A stretch of DNA of 32,795 nucleotides from an uncultured Collinsella sp. (GTDB lineage Bacteria > Actinomycetota > Coriobacteriia > Coriobacteriales > Coriobacteriaceae), in NCBI GenBank assembly GCA_934630385.1, contig CAKTWE010000014.1:1-32795 (forward strand), in the 5' to 3' direction. The position numbers and the translations under genes are program-made. The notes below the pieces were generated by a model. That model ran no database searches, had not been told where the DNA came from, and worked only from the letters and a program-made list of their open reading frames with translations. This document shows, piece by piece, positions 8,669-16,821 of the stretch (the first letter of the stretch is position 1; every line of letters starts with the position of its first letter).

Positions 8669-10522
8669 ATGCCGCTTTTCTCGCAACATACCGCCCGGTT
8701 CTCGCCGGACGTTCCCTTGGAGGGCACCAGCTCTCGCGAGCTGCTCAAGCGGTACCAGCCGCTCGAGACGCTTGCGACCGGCGGTTTTGGCTCCATCGAG
8801 ATCTGCCGCGACACGCATCTGCGCCGTCGCGTCGCCATCAAGCGCATCCCCCTCACAGACGGCGCTGGCATGCCCGCCAGCGACATCATGGATGTCCTGC
8901 GCGAGGCACATACCGCCGCCATGCTTCAGCATCCCAATATCGTGCAGGTTATCGACTTTACGCACGACACCGCCTATGCCTACCTGGTTATGGAATATGT
9001 CGATGGCATGTCGCTCGCCGAGTTTTTGCATCGAGTCGACGGCCATTCGCTCACCTTTGACGAGGCGGCGGCCATTGCCGACGCGCTGGGCCAGGCGCTC
9101 ACCTTCGCCCATAGCAATGGCGTGCTCCACCTGGACATCAAGCCTGCCAACGTGCTCATCGACCACTCGGGCAACGTTAAGCTCACCGACTTTGGCATGG
9201 CACGTCTGTCGTCTGCCGGCGGCTTTGGCGGTTCGCGCGGCGGCACCATCGGCTACATGCCACCCGAGCAGCTCGATATCGAGACCGGCACGGTCGACGA
9301 GCGCGCCGACGTCTTCGCCCTCGCCTGCGTCATTTACGAGAGCCTGTGCGGCAGCGCCCCCTTTATGGCGGCAACGCCCGCCGACTCGCTCGGCCGCATC
9401 ATCGGCGGCGCCACCTATCCCAGCGAGCTGATACCGCACTTTCCCCCGGGAGCCGAGGCAGCGCTGATGAGCGCGCTCTCCCCCATGCCGCAAGACCGCC
9501 CCAACAGCATCGAGGCGTTTTGCGATCAGCTCCTTGCCAGCTTGGGCAGCGTGCGCGAGGGCCGTCGCAGCCTGGAGCAAATGGTGGGCGAGCTTTCGGA
9601 TGACGAGCAGGAGCTCGACGATATCGAACCGTCGCACTACGAGGACGACGCCATCGAGGTCGACCCCACACTTGGTTGGGCGGGCACGCGCTGGAGCCAC
9701 GCGCGCAACTACACCATGCGCGTCATCTCGGCTCTCTCGTGTGGAGCCTTTAGCTTCTTGCTTATGCAGACAGCCGGCGTCGCCGCGCTTCCCGGCTTGG
9801 TCGTCGCGGCCATCGCGATCGGTGCGGCAGCCGGCCTGGCCCCGCAGATCGGATCGGCTATCTCGGCCGTGGGCTTTTTGGTGCTTATGGCCAACGCCAC
9901 CATGCAGGCGCAAGGCATTCTGTCGATGCTGCCCGTCGCGGTTGTCTTTGCCGCCGCCATGTCCGGCTGGTGGATTGCCTGGGGGCGCACCGAAGCCGCT
10001 GCGAGTGCGGCACTCACCTGCGCACTTGCGTTGGGCTGCCTGACCGGTGACGCCCTCCTTGCCGCCGGAGCTGCCACCGGCGTCGCGGCCTTTTGGCTCG
10101 GCCCGGCAAGTGCCGCGGCGGCCACGAGCATGGGCACGCTCTTTGCCCGTCTGGCCGCGGTCGCCCTTTCTGCGGGAGGCGTGCTGGGGCTCGGCAATGT
10201 CGCCGCAGCGCTGGGGGACGTGCTCTTCTGGGCCGCCATCGCACTGGTCGCGGCAACGGCGGCAGTCACATCACTACTGCTCAATGCCCATGCCAAGCGC
10301 GCCGAACAAGGGTCGAACCTCGCCGCAATCGCGGCAATTGCCGTCACCGGCATCGGCTGCGCGGGCGCACTCTGTCTTGCACACCATATGGAAATTGCCG
10401 GCCTTACTGCCGCGGTCATCGCCAAGGCGGCGGTTGCGGGAATCCTATCCTCTATAATCGTTGGGATATGCCTATATTTGCTCGGATACCAAAGAACCTA
10501 TACGGAGAGTGATCTTTCGTGA
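8669..10522 (+). CDS. Polytopic membrane Ser/Thr protein kinase
   Basis: This is a 617-residue kinase. The kinase domain occupies residues ~28-300: glycine loop ATGGFGSIE, K58 in VAIK, catalytic loop HLDIKPAN (D136) and DFG (154-156), then GTIGYMPPEQ. The residue before the catalytic Asp is Leu instead of Arg (non-RD), so control through activation-loop phosphorylation may differ from PknB. The C-terminal half (about 360-605) is a series of ~8-10 Ala/Gly/Val-rich membrane segments with no extracellular domain. The start at 8669 has GAGGG 6 nt upstream. It overlaps fhaA by 4 nt (GTGA). It occupies the head of the cluster and could supply a PknA-like activity. Confidence 0.88.
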   Translation: MPLFSQHTARFSPDVPLEGTSSRELLKRYQPLETLATGGFGSIEICRDTHLRRRVAIKRIPLTDGAGMPASDIMDVLREAHTAAMLQHPNIVQVIDFTHDTAYAYLVMEYVDGMSLAEFLHRVDGHSLTFDEAAAIADALGQALTFAHSNGVLHLDIKPANVLIDHSGNVKLTDFGMARLSSAGGFGGSRGGTIGYMPPEQLDIETGTVDERADVFALACVIYESLCGSAPFMAATPADSLGRIIGGATYPSELIPHFPPGAEAALMSALSPMPQDRPNSIEAFCDQLLASLGSVREGRRSLEQMVGELSDDEQELDDIEPSHYEDDAIEVDPTLGWAGTRWSHARNYTMRVISALSCGAFSFLLMQTAGVAALPGLVVAAIAIGAAAGLAPQIGSAISAVGFLVLMANATMQAQGILSMLPVAVVFAAAMSGWWIAWGRTEAAASAALTCALALGCLTGDALLAAGAATGVAAFWLGPASAAAATSMGTLFARLAAVALSAGGVLGLGNVAAALGDVLFWAAIALVAATAAVTSLLLNAHAKRAEQGSNLAAIAAIAVTGIGCAGALCLAHHMEIAGLTAAVIAKAAVAGILSSIIVGICLYLLGYQRTYTESDLS

Positions 10523-11529
10523 ACTTCCTGAACATCTTCGAGGACCACGTGGCCGGCATCTTCGGTGCCACCCGTGCCCCGTTCTCCTTTAAGAAGCTTG
10601 CCAAGCAGGCCGCTCGCGACATGGAGGATCAGACTCTAGTGATCAACGGCGTCAACACCGCGCCGGCACTCTATACCATTCTGATCGCCGCCGATGACGA
10701 TCCCATGCTCGCCCCGTTCTACCCCGAGCTTTCGCGCGAGGTCCGCGAGTTTGTGAAAGCGCAGGCCGAAAAGCGCCGCTACGTCTTTGTCGGTGAGCCC
10801 CTCGTTCGCTTTATGATCGACCCGCAGCTGCGCGCCGGCAAGTTCTCGGTCTTTGCCGAGAACGTCGATGCCCCCACGCTCGGCCGTCTGTACGAGGAAG
10901 AGCGTGCCTACCAGAATGGCCTGGGCCAGAATAACTCCGCCGCAAGCCGCGCCGCCAGCGCCCCCCGCGCCGGCAAACAGCAGTTTGCCGCTCCGCAGCA
11001 GCAACATCCCGCCGCTATGCCCCAGCAGCCGGCGCCCCGTCCCGCTGCACCCGACCCGCTCGCCGTGGCCGATCCCTTTGCGCCCAACGTCCCCGATCCC
11101 GCCGCCGCACCCATTCCCGTGCCGCAGACCGTCTCGCGTGACGCGCTCGCCGGCATGGGCGGAGCCGCCGCGACCGGTGCCGCCGTGGGCCTTGGTGCCG
11201 CAGCCGGCATTGCCGCCAATATGGCAAACCCCCGCGCCCCGCAGCGTCCGCTCGCTCAGCTCGTCGACGTTGTAAGCGGTGAGAGCCACAGCATTACCTC
11301 CGCGCAGGTAACCATCGGTCGCGAGCGCTCGGTTTCGGACATCGCCCTGCGCGACCCCAACGTGTCGCGCCGCCACGCCCAGCTCACCTTTACCGGATCG
11401 GACTGGTCGATCGAAGACCTCAACTCCACCAACGGCACGCTCGTCAACAACCGCCGCATCACGCGCTGCCCGCTGCGCAACGGCGACCTGTTGACGTTTG
11501 GCCTGAGCACCTTTGAATTTAGGGGATAG
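10519..11529 (+). CDS. fhaA: FhaA-like protein (DUF3662 plus FHA domain)
   Basis: This 336-residue cytoplasmic protein has the N-terminal DUF3662 type domain (residues ~1-130, beginning FLNIFEDHVAGIFG), a Pro/Ala/Gln-rich linker (~140-240) and a C-terminal FHA domain (~255-336) with IGRERSVSD, SRRHAQL and DLNSTNGTLVNN. In mycobacteria FhaA binds phosphorylated MviN and PknB-pathway partners to restrain peptidoglycan synthesis; that role is transferred by family. The GTG start overlaps the kinase stop. fhaB follows after 6 nt. Confidence 0.93.
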   Translation: MNFLNIFEDHVAGIFGATRAPFSFKKLAKQAARDMEDQTLVINGVNTAPALYTILIAADDDPMLAPFYPELSREVREFVKAQAEKRRYVFVGEPLVRFMIDPQLRAGKFSVFAENVDAPTLGRLYEEERAYQNGLGQNNSAASRAASAPRAGKQQFAAPQQQHPAAMPQQPAPRPAAPDPLAVADPFAPNVPDPAAAPIPVPQTVSRDALAGMGGAAATGAAVGLGAAAGIAANMANPRAPQRPLAQLVDVVSGESHSITSAQVTIGRERSVSDIALRDPNVSRRHAQLTFTGSDWSIEDLNSTNGTLVNNRRITRCPLRNGDLLTFGLSTFEFRG

Positions 11530-11535
11530 TCGCTT

Positions 11536-11952
11536 ATGAACATCGATATCGTCCTTTTTGCAGGCCGCATCGTCCTGGTCGCCCTGCTCTATATCTTCCT
11601 ATTCGCCGTCATGAAGACCGGCGTGGGGCTCGTGCGCGGCCAGCGTCGCGACTCCGCTATCTGGACGATCGATGTGGACAAGGGCCCGCGCGGCATCCGC
11701 GGCATCCACGTGGACATGCTCGGCCCCGTCATTGTCGGCCGTTCGCCGTCTTCGGACATCTGCATCAACGAACCGTTTGTCTCGGCCTCGCATGCACGCT
11801 TTTCGCTGCAGGGCCCGGCACTCATTATCGAAGACCTCAACTCGCTTAACGGCACGCTCGTCAACGGTCGTCAGCTCGTAGAGCCCGCGACGCTGCGCGA
11901 GGGCGACGAGGTCCAAATTGGCGACGTGGTCATGAAGGTGAACCGTCGATGA
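11536..11952 (+). CDS. fhaB: FhaB/FipA-like membrane-anchored FHA protein
   Basis: This 138-residue protein has one N-terminal membrane segment (residues ~5-27) and a cytoplasmic FHA domain (~60-138) with VGRSPSSDI, SASHARF and EDLNSLNGTLVNG. In actinobacteria the equivalent protein (FipA, FhaB) links Ser/Thr kinase signalling to division and wall synthesis. The usual ST in the STNGT loop is SL here (NSLNGT), which may change the preferred ligand. The stop overlaps the phosphatase start (ATGA). Confidence 0.92.
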   Translation: MNIDIVLFAGRIVLVALLYIFLFAVMKTGVGLVRGQRRDSAIWTIDVDKGPRGIRGIHVDMLGPVIVGRSPSSDICINEPFVSASHARFSLQGPALIIEDLNSLNGTLVNGRQLVEPATLREGDEVQIGDVVMKVNRR

Positions 11953-13802
11953 TCGACGAGGAGAATAAGCCCGCAACCATGCCCGAGACGCCGGCCGCCC
12001 CCGCGGCCGCGCCGGCTCATGCCGCCCCGGCGCGCCCCGCGCCCGTGGAGCCCGAGGATACGGTGTTCTCCCTGCCTCTTTCGCATGTAACTCAAGATTA
12101 TTCGGCGCCTGTCGATAACGGGGACGCCGATAAGGACACCGAGCAGCTCGACGCCCCTATCGGCGCGCATGCTGCCGAGCAGCCCGCGGCACCGGAGGCG
12201 ACGCCCGCGCCGGCTCATTTTGCCGAGCCCGTCGCCGAGGCTATCAACGAAAGCGAAGCGGTGTTCGCCACGCCCAAGCCCGTTGCGCCGGCCTTCCCCG
12301 TCGCGCCATCGCCCGAGGTGACGGCCGCGCCCGCGCCGAAGCCCGAGTCGGCGCCGTCGCACTTCGCGACGCCGGAACCCGTCGTCGTGAATCCGCGGGA
12401 AACCGCCAAGGTCCCCAGTGACCCCGGCTCGACCATCCCGACCCTCGATAAGCCTATCGAGGAGCCCAACACCGAGCCGCTCGATGCCGACGACACCATC
12501 TCCCCCGACGACACCGCCGAGATTGACGTGGCCGCCGTAGAGGCGAAACTCAAAGACCCCGGCTCGACCATGAGCTTTGAGCCGCTGACCGGCGAGCGCA
12601 TCGAGACCGACTCGACCTACGACGCCGGCACCACCACACAGCTCATGTGGGGCGCCCGCTCTGACGTCGGCTGCGTGCGCCCGCACAACGAAGATTCCTA
12701 CCTGGTGCAGTCGCCGCTCTTTTGCGTTTGCGACGGCATGGGAGGACATGCTGCCGGCGAGGTAGCGTCCTCTATCGCCGTCGAGACCATCGCCAAAACG
12801 GCACCGCAGTCTGCCGATGCCGCGCGTCTGGCCGCGGCCGTCGAGGCCGCCAATGCCGCCGTAATCGAGGCCGCCCTCAACGGTTTGGGCAAGCCTGGCA
12901 TGGGCTGCACGGCCACCTGCGCTTATATCGAAAACGACACGCTCGCCATCGCCCACGTGGGCGACTCGCGCGCCTACCTGCTCCACGAGGGCACGCTCAT
13001 CCGCGTGACCCGCGACCATTCCTACGTGGAGGAGCTCGTGGACGCCGGCGAGATTACGGCCGACGAGGCCCGCGTCCACCCCAACCGCTCGGTCATCACC
13101 CGCGCGCTGGGCTCGGATCCCGCCATGTATGCCGACCACTTTACCCTGCACATCGAGGAGGGCGACCGCCTGATCCTGTGCTCCGACGGCCTTTCGAGCA
13201 TGATTCCCGACAGCGATATCGAAAACATCGCCACACAGTCATCGACCGCGCAGATTTGCGTTGACAACCTGGTAGACGCGGCGCTTGCTGCCGGCGGCCA
13301 CGACAACGTGACCGTGGTGGTGGTCGACCTGGTCGACGATGGCGTCATGCGCAAGGCAAAACGCGTCCGTCGCCGCAATGTCACCATCGGCATCGTCCTG
13401 GGCCTCATCATCGTTTTGGGCGCAGCCATTTGGGGCTATACGGGCATTACCGGCTCGTACTACCTGGGCACCTACCAGGGAAACGTCGCAGTCTGGCGCG
13501 GCATACCCGGCAAGCCGCTCGGGCTTAAGCTCCACTGGCTCGAGAGCGAAACCAGCATCAAGCTGTCCGACCTGCCCGAAGACACTCAGAACCGCCTCAA
13601 GGCGGGCATTCCGCAAACGAGCGTCGACGATGCGCAGGATACCATCTCCAAGTACCGTCACCAGATCGACGAGGAACAGACCCGTCAGGTGATCGACGCG
13701 CAAACGATTCGCGACAACACCGATCAGGGATCGACTCCCGAATCGGATTCCGAGAAAACCGCCGAACAGTCCGCCGAGGCCGAAGCCTCCGATAAGAATT
13801 AA
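11949..13802 (+). CDS. pstP: PP2C-family Ser/Thr protein phosphatase with long N-terminal tail
   Basis: This is a 617-residue membrane phosphatase that should reverse the kinases of this cluster. The catalytic domain (about 233-465) has all PP2C metal motifs: RPHNEDS, CDGMGGH, IAHVGDSRAYL, LCSDGLS and GGHDNVT. One membrane segment follows (~477-500), then a ~115-residue outside tail. The unusual part is a ~230-residue N-terminal Pro/Ala/Glu-rich cytoplasmic extension; PstP proteins normally begin directly with the catalytic domain. It contains two DPGST repeats (158-162 and 203-207) and a DADDTISPDDTAE acidic-Thr stretch, possible phosphothreonine sites for the adjacent FHA proteins. The start is fixed by the ATGA overlap with fhaB. 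Confidence 0.92.
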   Translation: MIDEENKPATMPETPAAPAAAPAHAAPARPAPVEPEDTVFSLPLSHVTQDYSAPVDNGDADKDTEQLDAPIGAHAAEQPAAPEATPAPAHFAEPVAEAINESEAVFATPKPVAPAFPVAPSPEVTAAPAPKPESAPSHFATPEPVVVNPRETAKVPSDPGSTIPTLDKPIEEPNTEPLDADDTISPDDTAEIDVAAVEAKLKDPGSTMSFEPLTGERIETDSTYDAGTTTQLMWGARSDVGCVRPHNEDSYLVQSPLFCVCDGMGGHAAGEVASSIAVETIAKTAPQSADAARLAAAVEAANAAVIEAALNGLGKPGMGCTATCAYIENDTLAIAHVGDSRAYLLHEGTLIRVTRDHSYVEELVDAGEITADEARVHPNRSVITRALGSDPAMYADHFTLHIEEGDRLILCSDGLSSMIPDSDIENIATQSSTAQICVDNLVDAALAAGGHDNVTVVVVDLVDDGVMRKAKRVRRRNVTIGIVLGLIIVLGAAIWGYTGITGSYYLGTYQGNVAVWRGIPGKPLGLKLHWLESETSIKLSDLPEDTQNRLKAGIPQTSVDDAQDTISKYRHQIDEEQTRQVIDAQTIRDNTDQGSTPESDSEKTAEQSAEAEASDKN

Positions 13803-13818
13803 GAAGGGAGTGCCGCTT

Positions 13819-16689
13819 ATGAGTCGTCGCAACACCGAACTGCTTTTGCTCATCGCCTCGGCGTTCCCCGTCATCCTGCTGTATGCGATGTACGTGCTCA
13901 CCGCGGGCGCCACGATCTCCTTTGAGACGCTTGCCGTGCCGATCGGCCTCTTTGCCGCCTTCGCCGCAGCGCATATCGCCGTGCGCATCCTGGCGCCCGG
14001 CGCCGACCCCGCAATCCTGCCCATCGTCTTTGTGCTCTCGGGCATCGGCATCACATTCGTGACGCGCCTTGCCCCCGACCTCGCCATCTCGCAGCTCATC
14101 ATCCTGTTTATCTCGGTGGCGCTCATGGTGGGAACGCTCGCGCTGGTCAAGAACCTCGACGTGGTCATGCGCTACAAATACACCTTCGGCATCATCGGCA
14201 TCATCTTGCTGATGCTGCCCATCTTTATCGGCACCACGATCTCGGGCTCCAAGCTGTGGATTCGCATCGCCGGCTTTACCATCCAGCCCGGCGAGTTCGC
14301 CAAGGTCTTTATCGTGCTGTTCCTGGCCGGCTACCTGGCCGAGAACCGCGAACTGCTCTCCATCTCCAACCGCAAGATTCTGGGCCTCAAGATTCCGCGC
14401 TTCCGTCTGCTGCTGCCGCTGTTTGCCGTGTGGGGCGTGTGCCTGCTCGTCGTCGTCTTCGAACGCGATCTGGGTTCGGCCGTACTGTTCTACACCATCT
14501 TCTTGCTGATGCTCTACGTTGCCACGGGACGCTTTTCGTACGTCATCATCGGCCTGATACTTTTGGCTGTTGGGGCCGTGGGCGCCTACAAGTTCCTGTC
14601 GCACGTTCAGGTGCGCTTTCAGGTCTGGGTCGATCCGTTTAAGGATGCCCAGGGCCAAGGCTACCAGATCGTGCAGTCGCTCTTTTCGCTCGCCGACGGC
14701 GGCCTGGTGGGCGTGGGCATCGGCAACGGCATGAGCAACAACATCCCCGTCGTCGAATCCGACTTTATCTTCTCGGCCATCGGCGAGGAAATGGGACTTT
14801 TGGGCGGCGGTGCCGTGCTCATCCTGTTTATGCTCTTTGCCGTGCGCGGTCTGACCACGGCCGCTCGTGCCAAGTCCGACCTTGCCGCCTTTAGCGCCAC
14901 GGGCCTCACGGCAGCTATCAGCTTCCAGGCCTTCTTGATTGTTGGCGGCGTGACCCGCCTGATTCCGCTGACCGGCGTCACCCTGCCCTTCATGAGCCAG
15001 GGCGGCTCCTCGCTGCTGGCAAGCTTTATCATCGTCGCGCTGCTACTGCGTGCCGGCGACGAGGCAACCGGACGCGAGGCCGAGCTCACCGGCACCGGCA
15101 CCATGGCCGCCATCACCGATGACCAGGTCGCATCTGCCGCCGCCCCGACCGGCACGCGGTTTGCCACCTCGTCGTCCTACGGCCGCGGTAGCCACTCCGC
15201 CGGCTCTCGCATGCGCCGTCGCCTGCTCGATACGCCTGAGTCCGGCGTGCTTGGCCGCGTGGCACTTGCCAACCGCCTGACTCGCGCCGTGTTCGCCTTT
15301 ACGGCGCTGTTCGCCATCCTTATCGGCAACCTTACCTATGTCCAGGTCATCAAGGCCAAGGATTATCAGGACATGCCGACCAACAACCACACCATCGCCC
15401 GCTCCAAGTATATCCAGCGCGGCTCCATCATCACGTCCGACGGCGTGACGCTGGCCGAGTCGCTGCAGCAGGAGGACGGCACCTACGCCCGCTCCTACCC
15501 CAACGGCAATATGGCCGCGCACGTGGTGGGCTACGTGAGCCAGCAGTATGGCACCGCTGGCATCGAGAGCGTCATGAACGACACGCTCACCGGATCCAAG
15601 GATTACTCCAGCTGGAACAACGCCATCGCATCGCTCGCAGGTCAAACCCAGCCGGGCAACACCGTCAAGCTCACGATCGATTCGCGCATCCAGACGGCTG
15701 CCGAGCAGGCACTCAAGGGCTTTAAGGGCGCTGTGGTGGTCATGGACCCACGTACCGGCGCCGTCCTTGCGTGCGCCAGCTCGCCCACCTACGACAACAC
15801 CAACATCGACGCCCTGCTACAGGCAGGTGGCGGCGAGGACGGTTCCATGTACGACCGCGCCATGGATGCGCTGTATACCCCAGGCTCCACGTTTAAGGTC
15901 GTCACCCTTTCCGCAGCGCTCGAGACCGGCACCGCCACGCTTTCGAGCACCTACCAGGCGCCCGGTTCCATGGATATCGGCAACGCTCCGGTCACCAACT
16001 ACGCCAACGAAAGCTACGGCACTATCAGCCTGCAGCAGGCCTTCGCCGTGTCGTCTAACGTCGTCTTTGGCCAGGTGGCCAACGAGGTCGGCGCCAGCTC
16101 GCTGGTACAGTTTGCCAACGCCTTTGGCTATGGGCAAAAGCTGGGCCAGGACCTTACCGCCGCCGCCTCCATCATGGCCGACCCGTCGCTTATGACCGAG
16201 TGGGAGACCGCTTGGGCAGGCGCAGGTCAGCCTGTCGGTATGGACCACACGCCCGGCCCGCAGACCACGGTCATGCAAAACGCCGTGATTGCCGCCGCCA
16301 TTGCCAACAGCGGCGTCGTCATGGATCCGTTCTTTGTGTCCCAGGTGCTCGCCCCAGACGGAACCGTGGTTAAGACCATGCAGTCCCGTTCGCTGGGTCA
16401 GGCTGTCAGCTCTGCCACGGCCGACCAGGTCAAGCAGGCCATGCTCACCGTCGTCCAGTCTGGCACCGGCACCGATGCCCAGATTCCGGGCGTCAAGGTT
16501 GCCGGCAAGACCGGCTCGGCCGAGACCGGCGGCACCAACGTCAACTCCATGTTTATTGGCTTTGCACCTTACGATTCACCCACGGTTGCCATCTCGGTGG
16601 CCCTGGAGGATTACGACAAGCATGACGTCAAGGCCGCCAAAATCGCCGGCATCGTCCTGACCGCGGCGCTCGCCGCGCAGGGAGCGTGA
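13819..16689 (+). CDS. Natural RodA/FtsW (SEDS) - class B PBP fusion
   Basis: One 956-residue open frame encodes two enzymes that are normally separate. Residues ~1-415 are a SEDS glycan polymerase: about ten membrane segments, the conserved Asp in WVDPF (D272), GQGYQIVQS, and the SQGGSS loop. After a ~70-residue linker a second anchor (~490-510) leads to a PBP transpeptidase with S690-T-F-K693, S745-S-N747 and K897-T-G899 all intact. In Mycobacterium rodA and pbpA are adjacent genes, so this is a covalent version of the polymerase/transpeptidase pair. The linker frame is continuous with no stop. The start at 13819 has GGGAG 8 nt upstream. It sits between the phosphatase and pknB, the probable regulators. 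Confidence 0.93.
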   Translation: MSRRNTELLLLIASAFPVILLYAMYVLTAGATISFETLAVPIGLFAAFAAAHIAVRILAPGADPAILPIVFVLSGIGITFVTRLAPDLAISQLIILFISVALMVGTLALVKNLDVVMRYKYTFGIIGIILLMLPIFIGTTISGSKLWIRIAGFTIQPGEFAKVFIVLFLAGYLAENRELLSISNRKILGLKIPRFRLLLPLFAVWGVCLLVVVFERDLGSAVLFYTIFLLMLYVATGRFSYVIIGLILLAVGAVGAYKFLSHVQVRFQVWVDPFKDAQGQGYQIVQSLFSLADGGLVGVGIGNGMSNNIPVVESDFIFSAIGEEMGLLGGGAVLILFMLFAVRGLTTAARAKSDLAAFSATGLTAAISFQAFLIVGGVTRLIPLTGVTLPFMSQGGSSLLASFIIVALLLRAGDEATGREAELTGTGTMAAITDDQVASAAAPTGTRFATSSSYGRGSHSAGSRMRRRLLDTPESGVLGRVALANRLTRAVFAFTALFAILIGNLTYVQVIKAKDYQDMPTNNHTIARSKYIQRGSIITSDGVTLAESLQQEDGTYARSYPNGNMAAHVVGYVSQQYGTAGIESVMNDTLTGSKDYSSWNNAIASLAGQTQPGNTVKLTIDSRIQTAAEQALKGFKGAVVVMDPRTGAVLACASSPTYDNTNIDALLQAGGGEDGSMYDRAMDALYTPGSTFKVVTLSAALETGTATLSSTYQAPGSMDIGNAPVTNYANESYGTISLQQAFAVSSNVVFGQVANEVGASSLVQFANAFGYGQKLGQDLTAAASIMADPSLMTEWETAWAGAGQPVGMDHTPGPQTTVMQNAVIAAAIANSGVVMDPFFVSQVLAPDGTVVKTMQSRSLGQAVSSATADQVKQAMLTVVQSGTGTDAQIPGVKVAGKTGSAETGGTNVNSMFIGFAPYDSPTVAISVALEDYDKHDVKAAKIAGIVLTAALAAQGA

Positions 16690-16821
16690 TGCCCGTGATC
16701 AAAGCGGATACTCGGGGCGCACCACGGCCGATGAGCTAGCGGCAACGCGCCACACGGCCCCAACGGCCACATATTTGGTACTACACACATCGTTGAGCGA
16801 ATAGTTATGTTAGGAGCAGGA

